Source: Eopsaltria australis
Lineage: Eukaryota; Chordata; Aves; Passeriformes; Petroicidae
NCBI GenBank assembly: GCA_034509425.1
Contig: JAVTVJ010001768.1
Coordinates: forward strand, 1 to 64,000
Reading direction: 5' to 3'
DNA: 64,000 bases
Of the stretch, positions 46,934 through 60,428 are shown piece after piece. Position 1 is the stretch's first letter. Every line of letters starts with the position of its first letter. A program made the translations under genes and the position numbers. The notes under the pieces were generated by a model. It made no database searches. It was not told where the DNA came from and saw only the letters and a program-made list of their open reading frames with translations.

Positions 46934-46947
46934 TCCCTCGGCAATGA

Positions 46948-49130
46948 CTGCAGAGGAATTCCATTTGAAAAGAGAGGAGATGAGGAACAAAAGCACATTT
47001 CAACTTGGAGTTCTCTACACAAGCACTCAGCACAACCAGCTGCAACCTTCGACTCAGGATCAGGGGAAGCCTAGCGCTGCCATTGAAATTTACTGGTTTG
47101 GAAAAGTCTGTTCCCCTGCTTACTCTGCCAAGAGTCCAACAAACCCAGACTCTGATTTCTGGGCCTCACGCTAGCTCCCTTTCTCACTGGAGCTGCAGAC
47201 TGGGTTATCAGGTCAAGCTTGCCCTGATTGAAACTGATTGTAATTTCTTGAAAACAAGCAAGTGCTGAACACAGAAGGTAATTCAAGGATGTCAGACCTC
47301 TCTGTGAGCAATGATGGTTCAAGGTCTTGTACACAGTGGTAAAAGACAAAAGGTGTTTTCCTGTGCTGAAACAAACACCTGTGTCAGCCTGGCTGCTCTC
47401 AAGAAACATCCCAGAGTGAACTCTGGTTGTGAGCACATCATTCTGGGATCTGAGCACCAGCCCTGTCAGCTGTCTCTGGGCATTCACAAAACCCAAACCT
47501 GCTGGTGAAGCTGTTACTCACAGGACTCGCTCCCTGTCGTGGCCATTGCCTCTCTCAGGAACAGAGGGCAAAGCTCGGGAACAGAAGAGATCAGTCTCTA
47601 TCCAATCACCTGATTGCAAAGAAATTACTGTAAGTCAGCAAAAGGATAAAAACTCCAGACAGTTGCAGTGGTGCCTGTACTAGCTGCAGGCTCACAGCCC
47701 CAGGATCAGTGAGAGAGCCCCAGCTCACAGCAGGCTCAGAGGTCCCTCTGAAGTGCTCCAGAGCATTGTTAGCTTCTCTGAAGAGGCCCTGCTGCTGCTC
47801 TCCTCTCACTGCAGCAGCAGCAGCAGCTCTGGCTTTCCCACTCCTCTGCAGGAGTGACCAGCTCTCAGCCATTAATTTAACTCCTGCCTCTGCTGCTCTC
47901 CTTTTCCTGTCTCACTCCCTCCTGCAGCAGTCAGGGTGGGCTTTTTGCCACTCTGTGCTGAGCCCAGCCCCTCAGACTACAGTCACCCCCTATTCACCTA
48001 TCCCAGGCTGGAGTCAAGAAAGAAGAATCAGCAAACAGGAGCTCTAGCCTAGCCTGTATCTGAGCAGCTACAAAGGTATAACAGCTCAGCCTTCAGCTAG
48101 GGAGGTATAAAGCAGCCTAGACTTTCATCCCACATCTCCTTCCTCTACAAGAGTCTATCCCAAGAGTCAAATCATAACTACCTTGGAGAGGATGAAAGCT
48201 GAGGAGGGCAGTGAACAATAAATTTGTTCAAAAGGCCAGTGAGTGGCAAAGGAAGAAGCTGAGTGATCCTGAAGGCCAGCTCTCTCGTTAGCCTGCTTCC
48301 AGGACTGCCAGCACTGGGCAAGTGAGGTCACGTTCACTGCACAGGTTCCACACCTCTGCCCCTCTGTGACATAGGGGACGTGTCTCTGTGAGACCACGGA
48401 ACCACCAGGGCACAGGAACCCTCATGGCTCCTCTGGCAGGTGGAAGTCACTGGGCCTCCCCCTGTGCTGCTGAGGAAGGGGGATTCATTGGCTCCTTCTC
48501 CAAAGCACAGAGCCCAGTGAGCACAGCCTGCCCAGAGCTGTCACAGGCCTGGCCACAGCTCTGCCTGCCACACAGGCTGAGGGGATTTCTGCTCCACTCC
48601 TCCCAGGCTCAGAGCTGTGCCTGTGGGGCTAACGTGGCAAAGCACCCCAGCTCTCACAGGGTCATTTCCAATTAATTTTCCCTGCCTAGGGGCTGGCCCT
48701 GGGCTGGCACCACCAAAGAGACCCTCCAGAGGCTGATCTGGGAGGGCCTTGGCTGGCTGCCCTCACCCAGCTGCTGTCTCTCCTGAGCAGCTTTTTAGCA
48801 GCTTCATATTCACTCCTCTGTGAATTGGGTGAATTCCTCCCTCCAGGCTTGCTTTGGCTTTGATCAGGCACAGCTTCAGCCACATTCCCTCTCAGGATGC
48901 CTGCAGGCAGTTCTCTTCCTGCTGCACTTGACCCACGTGGTTTTGGAATATCCTCTGGACACCTGGAGTTCTGAGCAGCCTCTGGGCAGCAGGCAGTGGG
49001 TGTTTCTTGTGCTCCAAGGAGGCAGCTGGTTGCTATTCACCCCTGAAGCCTCAGGATTTTAGCTTTTGTATTTTTCATGTATTTGTAATCCTGCAGTTCT
49101 TTAGTGTACAACTCTAAACTCCATATCCAG
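46948..49130. other. 5' flank of the unit 3 USP42-like gene
   Basis: Equivalent to 13,588-15,775. The CAG run has five repeats and the adjoining minus-strand frame is open for longer (47,606-47,872), which again leaves a possible N-terminal exon unproven. No other gene was seen. Confidence 0.45.
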
Positions 49131-49492
49131 TGTCAGCTCCTGCTCTCCCATTTGGGTCAGACACAGCAATTCCTCTCCAGGCCTGGCAATCAAGGACACC
49201 TGGCTGTCTCAGGCCCTGAGAAATGGAAACAAAGTGACTTTGCAGGGAGCAAACTTGGGGTAAATGACTTCATTACCTGAAACTGTAATTGCAAGATGAA
49301 CCCCCAATATGCAAATGGACCAAACTTATAAAAGTGTGAAAACCCATGAGCTGCTGTCCATTTTTGGGTGTAGCCCCTGGGGGGCTTCTTCTGCCCTAAA
49401 TGTACCTGAAAGCCCTTCAATAAATAGAACTGCTTTTTATTCCCTTCATTCTGTCTGGCCTCTGTTTTTTGGGTAGTCCTGAAAAGGCATCA
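49131..49492 (+). mobile_element. Short LTR-like element, unit 3
   Basis: Counterpart of 15,776-16,138 with the CTTATAAAAG and CAATAAATAG boxes retained. The 49,493-49,783 remainder is non-coding. Confidence 0.5.
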
Positions 49493-49783
49493 CCCCCACT
49501 TGCAGTGGCTGCTTTGGCCCCTGCCCAGCCTGGGCCACCAAGTTTCACCCACTTCTGTCCCAAGGCAGTGACACAGACCCACAGCAAGGATGGCTCTGGG
49601 AGATCAGGGCCCACCAAACACCCTCCTGCTGCTGGGGACAGTCTGAGGCACGGGCAGGAGGGGGCAGAACCACCCCAGAACTGGAGCAATTCACCCCATT
49701 TGCATTTATGTTAATTTAGGAATTATGTTGAAAGGAACGAGGGACTTTTCTTTACAAACAAACTGTGGGTTTGCTGGTGGATG

Positions 49784-51325
49784 TTTTAAGGATTGATATG
49801 TAGGTGAACCAATTAAAAAGTTGATTTGCCTTTGCGGAAAAAACTATATATAAGTAGAAACTTTTTGAAGTTCTTTTTCTTTTTGGACCTGCTGCTGTGG
49901 AGAGAGGAGCATCTCCTGCTTCTCCCGCTGATAAGGCCCCAGCCCCCACCTCCTTCCAAGGAGGGATGGGGGGGGAAGAGAGGTTTTATGGCAGCCGTGC
50001 CGCTGCAGCCGGGAATGGGGGAGGAAACAGCTGGAATTTTTAGCAGATCCAGCTCAGCCGGTGTGTCAGCTACACGGGACAGGGCCAGGCCCCTGCTCCG
50101 GGCCAGGCAAGGACCGGGCCGCACTCCATCCAGCTCGGGCCAGGCCCTGCCCTGTCACCCCGGGCCCAGATGGCCCCAGCAGGCCGAGCCAGCTCCGCAG
50201 AGCCAGGCACAGAGACTCTGAGAGCTTCTGCCATCCAGCTCGGACCTTTCTGAGCCAAGCACAGAGACTCTGAGAGCTTCTGCCATCCCGCTCGGACCTT
50301 TCTGAGCCAAGCACAGAGACTCTGAGAGCTTCTGCCATCCAGCTCGGGCCTGTTCAAACAGCCCGGCAGAGAGCACGGGATCCTCACACTGCCAAAAAGA
50401 GAAAGACAGAGATTAACTCTATCCATGCCTGGACTCAACTTACAGACACCCATCCTTCCTCGCAAAGAGAAGAACAAGTGAGGACATCTACAGAAATGCA
50501 ACATAAAGACTTTACAGTCAGTGAGGAAAGCAGAACTGATACCTACACGGAGGTGCATGAGACGTGCTTCAAGAGTGAAGCTAAAAACACTTCTAGAGAA
50601 CCATAGTTGAAGACTGAGCAGATAAATTCTCTGTAATATATGAAGATATAGTCCAAAAAGGGAATATGAAGTTCTTATTGCAGCCAATAAACTAAAATAC
50701 CTGGGTAAAGACAAGGAAGTGTTGAAAAAGTACAGCCTGATGAGAAACTGGAACCAAGAGAGAGGAGAGGCTGTAACCCAGAGCCCTGGTCCCGGGGGGA
50801 ATGCCAGAGAACCTGAGTTGTCAGGAGAGCCTGTGTTACTAAGCACAAAAGAAAGGATTTTCTTTGTTGCTACCATTAAACTGTGCATCCTTAAAACAAG
50901 TACCCCATAGACTGTTCAGAACCCACCGTAGTGGCTGTGGGAAGGCTACTAGTGTAAGAAAGATCCACCATTAAGCTAGGCTTTGCTCCAGGCGGCGGCT
51001 CATAATGAAGCAGAAGACCCATAAAAACTGTATTTTTCTTACAGAAAATCCATGGTGTCAACAAAAAAGACTTCTCTCCCTAAATAAACTAGAACAAGAG
51101 CTATTTCTGAAGTAGTAAACTGACTGGAAGGTGAAGTGTTGTCTTTTGTATATTGTCAGAGAGAATGAAATAGAGAAGTGAGAGAAAGAGAAGTAGTCTG
51201 AAGAGTTTGTTCTAGTTTTTCTTTTTTTTTCTCTTTCCCTTTGTCTTAAGTAGATGAATAAAGTTTCTTTGTACTTTATAAAGTTTGAGCCTGCTTTGCC
51301 TACTCCTAATCCTCATCTCACAACA
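49784..51325 (+). mobile_element. LTR-like element, type b, unit 4
   Basis: Has TATATATAAG near 49,847, the 170-bp type b segment at about 50,590-50,760, and AATAAAG near 51,256. Confidence 0.45.
50207..50347. repeat. 52-bp minisatellite, three copies
   Basis: Copies start at 50,207, 50,259 and 50,311. A single A-to-C change in the second copy is not shared with unit 5. Confidence 0.95.
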
Positions 51326-51985
51326 AACAAGCAAGTAATTTCAGTAAGTGTACTAGCATTTAACCACAAACCTGAATAAGCAAACTGAAACCACTACAGT
51401 GGGATTATCTGTGCTCATGAGGCAATTCTTTCCCCATCCAGAGGATGACAGCCTGAGCTCAGATATTCAACTGTGCTTTAAGCTTCTTCACCAAATCTCT
51501 CTGTTCTCCATGACTGTTGGGTGTATATTTTTGGGCATGTCACCAGAGTCTTACATTCCCTTTAGAGTGACCCCGCATTGATTTTAGAGAAAACATGCAT
51601 GGTTTCTTTGGCCATGGAATAGACATTGACACATGCAGTATGATCAAGTTTCTTGTCCTGCTCCAAGCCCTGGCAGAGCTGATCAACATTTAGCAAGGTT
51701 TGTCACAAGTTGCTACAGTGGGAAAGCAACTTAGGAAAATTCCTGAAGCTTTAAGTTTTGCTCAAAACAACTGTAATCAACCTGGAGATGCTTCAGTGGT
51801 CTCAGACCTGGAAGAGAGGTTTATTGCTGAAGCTAGACACAAGGAATGCACAATTTATGAACCACAAGGTCATCATGCAGAAGCCTGGGATAAAGAGGAA
51901 ACTAAGACAGACAATTCAGCAATAGTACTGTAATCCCATTGTCCTGCCTACAGAGTTAATGTCTTCTCAGTCGCTCTTCCAGTGC

Positions 51986-52499
51986 TGTGGTTTGGATTTG
52001 GAATGAGAATGGTGTTGAGAACACCATGTTGAGAAGGTTTGGGTTTTGCCAAGTCGTGTTTATCCTGAGTCAAGGACTTTGTTTTTCCTTGTCTCCTGCT
52101 CTGCCAGTGGGAGGATCCTAAAAGAACTTGCGAGGGAGCACAGCTGGCACAGGGGACCTAAACTGACCAAAGGGACATTTCACACCACAGAACATCATGC
52201 CTGGGATATAAACTGGGAGGAATTGCCCAGAAGGGCAGCTGATCTTGCCTGGGGAAGGAGGCTCTGGCATCAGTCCCCAATGGTGTGCAATTGCATCACT
52301 TGTTTGGTTCCTTCTCATTATCATTATTCATTACTACTGTTGTTGTATTTTATTTCTTTTCAATTATTAAACTCTTCTTAATTTGACACACAAGTTTAAC
52401 TTCAAATCTGCTCCCCATTCCACCAGTGTGGGGGGGGAGGAAGAGGTGGTTGAGCAAGCAGCTGCGTGGTGCTTAATTTCCATCTTGGTTTCAACCACA
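51986..52499 (+). mobile_element. Avian ERVL-type solo LTR, unit 4
   Basis: Positional counterpart of 7,459-7,972, of the same length. Confidence 0.75.
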
Positions 52500-53192
52500 A
52501 TACCTCTCTCTGTCTGGGGAAGAGATAATAAAAAGAGACTGAAAACGTGGACTAATTAGCACGAGAAGCAAGAAATCAGTAAGAAGAAAGAAGCACTAGA
52601 AGACAGAACACTAATTAATGAAGAGCATGATGCAATTCATAGCCAATGAACGTTCATTTCTTTGTTTGCTGAAATGTATAAATAGTGCAAAGTTCGGAAA
52701 GTGTGTCTGCATGTTTAGAGGAGGGCTGTACTAAAGCAATGTGTGCTTTCTAATGCTAAAAGTGGCATCAGAGAGCTTGATTGATCCTGATGTTTGCAGT
52801 GACAGTGCTGGCTATGACACTTTGGTCCGGCAGCTCTCAGCATTCTCTAACACTAAAAACAGGAGACCCTCCTTGCTGAAGCCATTGCTGGGAAGGTGTA
52901 AACAGCACACAGCTGGAGCTGCTGCATCCCTGCTCAGGCAGAGGGTCCTGCTCCAGCTGGCACAGCCCCCCTCCCCCCCCCCCGAGCACCCCTGACAGTC
53001 CATCACTTCAGACTCTAAAAGCCCTGTCCCACTCTGGAACAGGACAGACTCCTAATACCCCCCTTCTCAGAGTGTGTGTGGACATTCCTCCCTTGACTGG
53101 GGACACCCAGCAAGGTTTTGCCTTGAGACTCAGAAAAAGAGACTTGGCCAGGGCCGTTGGCAAGGGTAAATAATATCAATCTCTACTTAACT

Positions 53193-53198
53193 TTTATT
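53193..53198 (-). promoter_or_regulatory. Inferred poly(A) signal of the unit 4 USP42-like gene
   Basis: AATAAA on the minus strand about 385 nt past the stop at 53,581, as in unit 3. Confidence 0.45.
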
Positions 53199-53580
53199 TT
53201 TCTAGCTTTAATGTAACTGCTTACAAATACTCTGCTATACTAGGAACAATAACTATCTACAATGTGAAATAAAGAATTCTAATTAAAGCCTTTTAGGCTA
53301 ATCATTAGCATCACCATCCATTTAAATAAAACATTCCCTCATGCTTGAGATGGTGTGCAGAAAACAAGGAGAGCTTGGCTAAAAAACGCAGTGCTCATCT
53401 TCCATTGTGCTTCAGCCAGGACCACAGCCTGAGCCCAGCAGTGCCAGAGTGCCTTGAGTGCTTCTCTGGGCATCTCTGGGGCATGGAAACCCTCCTGTTC
53501 CTCGCTGAAGGGTGGTGCTTTGAGCACTGCACAAAGCGGCTGCGGAGACCGTAGCCCAGCCCTGGGCATCTCCTCTGCCC

Positions 53581-56500
53581 TCACCGCCTCGCTCGGGTTT
53601 GCTGCCGATCAGCCCTGAGCACTGCAGCCTGCTTCAAGCTGCTGCTGGAGGGCTCTGGAGCTGCACTGCCAACAGGGCTTTGGTCCCAGCATGCAGGACT
53701 CGCTGTCTGCATCCTCCTCTTCTTCGGTAGGGGCTTGTAGTCCGTGTGCTGCACGAAGTGGCTGCGGAGGTCGTAGCCGCACCGCACGGATCCGCTCATC
53801 TCCCTTTTCTCCGGAGCAGCCTCGGGGGCACGAGCCCCCTCCAAGCTCCTGTTGGAAGACTCTGAAGCTGCATCATCCCCAGGAGCGTGGCCACTGCTTG
53901 GAGTGTCATCTTCCCTCTCTGTGGAGTGCTCACAGCCCGTGGTGCCCACAGAGGAGCTGTGGCCATCACTGCCCAGCAGCTGGGATCTGTTCAAGGCCTG
54001 CTCGCTGCCAGGCTCCTCCAGCACCACATCCTGCAAAGAGAGCAGTGAAGAGTTCCTGCCCTTCTCTCCTCAAAGGACCAGGGTCAGTGGGGAACCCCCA
54101 GAAGGTCTGAGAGTGGACATTTCAGAGCCTCCCAAAGGCCAAAGGGCCAAAGGTGCACAAATGGCATGGATCCAGGCGGGATGCTTTGAGAGGAAGCAGC
54201 ACTGTGGCTGTGAAAATGCTGCAGTGTGGGAGAGAGAGAAGGAGAAATGCTGAGCTCCTAGAAGGAAATCCAATGCCCCTCTAGTGCCCTGACCCACATC
54301 CCCAGAGTTACCTTGGTGCTGCCAGGCAAACCCTGAGGGCCATCAGAAGCCACCTGCTTGCTGCTGGCTGCCCACTCACTGAGCAAGGAAGGGCTATATG
54401 GTGGTGCCGGTGAGGAAGAAGCCCTTTCTCCAATCTTCAGATCAGAGCATCTGGAAAAAAAAAAAAGAATTATCTCAGTTTGGGGCTGTTGTTGCAGCCT
54501 TCTCAGGGGTTCAGTGATTTTCTTGGAGAGGTTTCTATGTCAGAGAGAAAAATTAACCGAGGCTACTCATGGAAAATTCAGCTAGGGTCTTCCCACCCAA
54601 TCTGCTCCTGTCCCAGCAAAACTTCATCTTTATACTTTCTACAGCCTCCGTTTCATTCACAGACTTGTTTGGGTTGGAAGGGACCTTAAAGCTCATTTTT
54701 TTTCCCACCCTTGCTTTCATGGGCAGGAATACCTCACAATAGACCAGGTTTCTCCAAGCCCTGTCCAGCCTGGCCTTGAACACCTCCAGGGATGGCTCAC
54801 CCACAGCTTCTTTGGGCAGCCTGTGCCATTGTCTCACCCCCCGTACACTGAAGCACTTCTTCCTAATATCTAATGTAAAGCTGTCCTCTGGCAGCTGAAA
54901 ACTGATACCCTTCATCCTGTCCAACCCTCCCTGATAAAGACTCCCTCCCCGTCTTTTCCTGGTGGGCATCTTTAAGTTCTCTCCCTCTTCTGTACATAAA
55001 TCCAGCATCAGAGAGCAGACAAGGAGCAGGTTACATCAGGGCAGCAGCCTGAAGGACTGACATGGGCCAGTGCAGGTTTCACAGCACTGAATGATGCAGG
55101 TGGCCATTGCATTTGGTGAGAAAAAATATGAAGGACTATGAGAAGCAAATCAATGAAGAGGCAAAAGGAAACATGTCCTGAGCACATGTGAATCCTGGCT
55201 GTTACCTGGCATAGAACAGCAGGTAGGCTTGCTGCTTGAGAGCTGTGTCAATGCAACGCAGCTCCACAGACTCATCGTCCATCTGGTACCACAGCCCATT
55301 GCTGGCCTGGAAAACAAAGCAAGGATCTCTGCATGGTTCCTCTCCAAAAACACAGGCAAAAAACTACCAAACAAAGAGCATGTCAAAACAAATCCAGCGC
55401 AGCCCCTAAGGACACCTTCTGCCCCAAAACCTGGGCTCTCAAGAACACTGATTTATCTTCCCCAGCACACATTTTCCCCATTGGAAGGGAAGGAATTCTC
55501 TTTACCTTTGTGTAGCAGAAGTAGTGTCCTCCATGGCAGCTGGCCCCACTGTGCACCAGGACAGCGTACAAGGAGTAATGCAGGGCTTCTCCCTCTGCCT
55601 GGGACATGTAGGGGCGAAGATCCAGGTACTCGGGGTACTCCACAACCTACAGACACCACGAGGGCTCAGAAGTGACCCTGACCTGTGACACGGAATAGCC
55701 TGCCAAGTCCAGGGCTCACAGCTGTGTAAATACATCTTTGGGGCTCACAAACAGCTGCTTTTCCATAAAGCAACACAGAATGGTTTGGGTTCTGTGTTCC
55801 TGGCCAAACTGTTCCTGGCCAAAGCAGCTCTGGTGGAGAAGAGCTCTTGCCTGCCTTCCCAAGGGAATTCTTCTCTCCCCAGAAGGGGACACCACTAAGC
55901 CAACACCAGTGGCCTGTGACAAGCTCTAGGAGATCTGCTCCAGGAAGAGAAAGCTGCACGGCACTTGTGTACACACCTTGCTGATCTTCCCACCAGTGAA
56001 ACAGTCAAACCTCTTCAGACACACTGTGAGAACCTTGGGTGCACGATGGACCGTGAACCTCTTGGAGGCAGCAACAGTCTTCTTACACCTTGAAACCAAG
56101 CACAGAGCCCAGTGCTGAAATGCACCCAGTCCTCCCCCACAGTGGCCAGGCTGTCTCACACATCTTTTGCTGCTTTAAGGCTATTCATTGCCATCTTTTT
56201 AAAAAGCTGCATCTCATTTGTGTGCAGTGAACCTCCATGAGAAGATGACATGCTCAATGACATGCAGCCCCCTCACACAGGATCTCGTGTTCACATGTTC
56301 TCAGTCATCATCTTACTTGTCACATTTATAGCAGTTTTCCCCATCCAGGTGCTCGGGTGTCACAAAGTCCTGCAGAGCCGCAGTGAGGGACGAGGCTGCC
56401 TGGAGGAGGGAGAATGAGCACACTGAGCTGCAGGAAATGCCCTCACCCAAACATTTCCCAGGAGCTGACAGGAAGGCCCCTGGAGCTGCTGCAGAAGAGA

Positions 56501-58228
56501 CCCACCATGAACCTGCCCAGAAGGAGGCAGAAACAGAGCGTGATGCTGAACATTTCCCTGTGTCCCAGGGGCTCCTGGAGCCATCAAGAGCTCCCTCCCT
56601 GTCCAGTTCAAGTGATGATGCTGTGCAGGGGCATCAGGGGTGAAAAGAATCCAACCCCTCAGCTTGGGAGCCAGATGGGTGTGAGGGAGGGCAAAGGGAA
56701 GAAGGATGAGGATGTATCAAGGGTGCAGAGAGGATAATGCTGCTTGTCCACCTCAAAGACAGCACCTCCAGAGAGAGCAGTGCCACGGCCTCTGTGCGAG
56801 GACACCATCCATTCCCCTGCCCACCCACCACCAAGACCTCTTGTGTTCACAGTCTACATTTCTCAGACAAATGTGTTGACTCTGGAAAGCTGCAGGGGCC
56901 TTGCGATGTCTTCAAGCACAATTGCAAAGCCTCTTACTTTGATATCCAAAGGGACATCCAGGAAGGCCTCATAGGAGTCAGAAATGGCTTTGCAGCTGAA
57001 GCAGGTGACTGGAAGGAAAAATCCAAACACTGAGCAATGGGGAGCTGGCTGACATTGCCCATTTACACGTGTTTTACCTCGCCCACCAGCCCCAGGACCA
57101 AGTGTCCGGCACAGGCAGACAGAAGGGCACAGGCAATGTTAAAGGGAGCAGTATTTGTGGAAACGTACCTCTGGATCTCAGAAAGCCCCCAAATATTTGA
57201 TGGACAATGGTAGTGGATTGAGAAGAGATGTCCAAGCTGCAAACAAGTGATAAGACAGAGTTTTGCTTTGCCTGAAAGCCCTCGCTTCAGGTTTCCCTTG
57301 GTGGCAGCACATGAAGCAGTCCAAAGGGCTCAGAACTCTGCTAGGGTGATTTGCTTGTGCTTACTCGCTGCTCGCACTCAGACAAGCACTCTGCATGGCA
57401 TTGACAGTGCAGCACAAGAAGTCGTGGGCATCTTCCTCCCTGCCAGGCTGGAAATGTTCTCCTATGCCTAAGAAAGAAGATGTTTGTAGTTCTCTCACAC
57501 AAGGAGGGAAGAAAAGCTGTCAAAGCACCTGGAATGACTCACGTCTGAAAACCTTGAGGACAGCCAGGGGCAGGATGGCACTGACAGGGGAACGCAGGAC
57601 CTGGTTAACGTGTCTTTCCATGGTGCACATCATGCAGAAACCTTGCTGCTGACCTGAAGAAGGAGGCAAGGTTAGCAAAATGTCCCCAGCAGTGGGATAC
57701 TCCTCCTCTTCCACTCCCATCCGGTATGACACTCCACTCCTCCCAATGCCCCAGTGATCCCAGAGCATTTTAGCATGCAGAAAATGTTCTTAAGAAGAAT
57801 GCTAAACTGACAGAAGTTTTCTGTGGAATAAGCCAAGAGGGTTTAACTCCAAGAGGAATGGAGACCTGGAGCTAGAAAGAGCTTCCTACATGTAGAATAA
57901 AACAAGTAGCTTCTAGGCTTGAGTGTTCAAAGAACATAAACTCGTGGGGCTGACAAAGGCTGCTGTTCTCCTACATCAAACTCCAGCTCCTGGGAATCTT
58001 TGGGATTTGATTTTCAAGGGGATGTTGCTGCAAGCACTCACAGGCCCGGCTGTGCTCTCGGGAGAGCAGGTAGTTGGCCAGTGGGGGGGTGTAGGTCAAG
58101 CACTGCAGGACAGCATTGAGGAAGCACGTGTTGCCCACGTTGAAGAGCCCTGCCCCAGCACTCTGTCTCTGCTGCCACGCCATGCAAATCTTCTCCGGTG
58201 GAAACAGGATCATTTTTGGAGGAGCCAT
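53581..58228 (-). CDS. USP42-like ubiquitin-specific protease, 11 coding exons, 521 aa
   Basis: Deubiquitinase of peptidase family C19. Exons are 58042-58228 (spliced exon to 58242), 57543-57653, 57365-57467, 57169-57236, 56938-57008, 56317-56399, 55977-56088, 55506-55646, 55206-55306, 54312-54450 and 53581-54030. All splice sites and phases agree with the units 1 and 3 genes. The last exon is identical in protein sequence to that of unit 3, including the changed stop and the lost KRKRG cluster. The second exon differs, with Arg (as in unit 1) in MERHVNQ and Arg for His in the LHSPVS segment. Catalytic Cys, His and Asp motifs and zinc pairs are intact. It is the third uninterrupted copy of the gene in the window, and a fourth probably begins beyond the right edge. 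Confidence 0.85.
54660..55017 (-). mobile_element. CR1 LINE 3' fragment, unit 4 intron
   Basis: Same insertion as 10,003-10,360 and 43,364-43,721. Confidence 0.85.
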
Positions 58229-58242
58229 TCCCTCGGCAATGA

Positions 58243-60428
58243 CTGCAGAGGAATTCCATTTGAAAAGAGAGGAGATGAGGAACAAAAGCACATTTCAACT
58301 TGGAGTTCTCTACACAAGCACTCAGCACAACCAGCTGCAACCTTCGACTCAGGATCAGGGGAAGCCTAGCGCTGCCATTGAAATTTACTGGTTTGGAAAA
58401 GTCTGTTCCCCTGCTTACTCTGCCAAGAGTCCAACAAACCCAGACTCTGATTTCTGGGCCTCACGCTAGCTCCCTTTCTCACTGGAGCTGCAGACTGGGT
58501 TATCAGGTCAAGCTTGCCCTGATTGAAACTGATTGTAATTTCTTGAAAACAAGCAAGTGCTGAACACAGAAGGTAATTCAAGGATGTCAGACCTCTCTGT
58601 GAGCAATGATGGTTCAAGGTCTTGTACACAGTGGTAAAAGACAAAAGGTGTTTTCCTGTGCTGAAACAAACACCTGTGTCAGCCTGGCTGCTCTCAAGAA
58701 ACATCCCAGAGTGAACTCTGGTTGTCAGCACATCATTCTGGGATCTGAGCACCAGCCCTGTCAGCTGTCTCTGGGCATTCACAAAACCCAAACCTGCTGG
58801 TGAAGCTGTTACTCACAGGACTCGCTCCCTGTCGTGGCCATTGCCTCTCTCAGGAACAGAGGGCAAAGCTCGGGAACAGAAGAGATCAGTCTCTATCCAA
58901 TCACCTGATTGCAAAGAAATTACTGTAAGTCACCAAAAGGATAAAAACTCCAGACAGTTGCAGTGGTGCCTGTACTAGCTGCAGGCTCACAGCCCCAGGA
59001 TCAGTGAGAGAGCCCCAGCTCACAGCAGGCTCAGAGGTCCCTCTGAAGTGCTCCAGAGCATTGTTAGCTTCTCTGAAGAGGCCCTGCTGCTGCTCTCCTC
59101 TCACTGCAGCAGCAGCAGCAGCAGAGCTCTGGCTTTCCCACTCCTCTGCAGGAGTGACCAGCTCTCAGCCATTAATTTAACTCCTGCCTCTGCTGCTCTC
59201 CTTTTCCTGTCTCACTCCCTCCTGCAGCAGTCAGGGTGGGCTTTTTGCCACTCTGTGCTGAGCCCAGCCCCTCAGACTACAGTCACCCCCTATTCACCTA
59301 TCCCAGGCTGTAGTCAAGAAAGAAGAATCAGCAAACAGGAGCTCTAGCCTAGCCTGTGTCTGAGCAGCTACAAAGGTATAACAGCTCAGCCTTCAGCTAG
59401 GGAGGTATAAAGCAGCCTAGACTTTCATCCCACATCTCCTTCCTCTACAAGAGTCTATCCCAAGAGTCAAATCATAACTACCTTGGAGAGGATGAAAGCT
59501 GAGGAGGGCAGTGAACAATAAATTTGTTCAAAAGGCCAGTGAGTGGCAAAGGAAGAAGCTGAGTGATCCTGAAGGCCAGCTCTCTCGTTAGCCTGCTTCC
59601 AGGACTGCCAGCACTGGGCAAGTGAGGTCACGTTCACTGCACAGGTTCCACACCTCTGCCCCTCTGTGACATAGGGGACGTGTCTCTGTGAGACCACGGA
59701 ACCACCAGGGCACAGGAACCCTCATGGCTCCTCTGGCAGGTGGAAGTCACTGGGCCTCCCCCTGTGCTGCTGAGGAAGGGGGATTCATTGGCTCCTTCTC
59801 CAAAGCACAGAGCCCAGTGAGCACAGCCTGCCCAGAACTGTCACAGGCCTGGCCACAGCTCTGCCTGCCACACAGGCTGAGGGGATTTCTGCTCCACTCC
59901 TCCCAGGCTGAGCTGTGCCTGTGGGGCTAACGTGGCAAAGCACCCCAGCTCTCACAGGGTCATTTCCAATTAATTTTCCCTGCCTAGGGGCTGGCCCTGG
60001 GCTGGCACCACCAAAGAGACCCTCCAGAGGCTGATCTGGGAGGGCCTTGGCTGGCTGCCCTCACCCAGCTGCTGTCTCTCCTGAGCAGCTTTTTAGCAGC
60101 TTCATATTCACTCCTCTGTGAATTGGGTGAATTCCTCCCTCCAGGCTTGCTTTGGCTTTGATCAGGCACAGCTTCAGCCACATTCCCTCTCAGGATGCCT
60201 GCAGGCAGTTCTCTTCCTGCTGCACTTGACCCACGTGGTTTTGGAATATCCTCTGGACACCTGGAGTTCTGAGCAGCCTCTGGGCAGCAGGCAGTGGGTG
60301 TTTCTTGTGCTCCAAGGAGGCAGCTGGTTGCTATTCACCCCTGAAGCCTCAGGATTTTAGCTTTTGTATTTTTCATGTATTTGTAATCCTGCAGTTCTTT
60401 AGTGTACAACTCTAAACTCCATATCCAG
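58243..60428. other. 5' flank of the unit 4 USP42-like gene
   Basis: Equivalent to 13,588-15,775, CAG run of six. No gene recognised. Confidence 0.45.

Larger units (their letters stand above)
38602..49783. repeat. Tandem unit 3 (11,182 bp)
   Basis: Same content and order as unit 1, with a complete USP42-like gene. It is type a at its left LTR, but from about 40,000 onward it is almost identical to unit 4. Confidence 0.95.
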
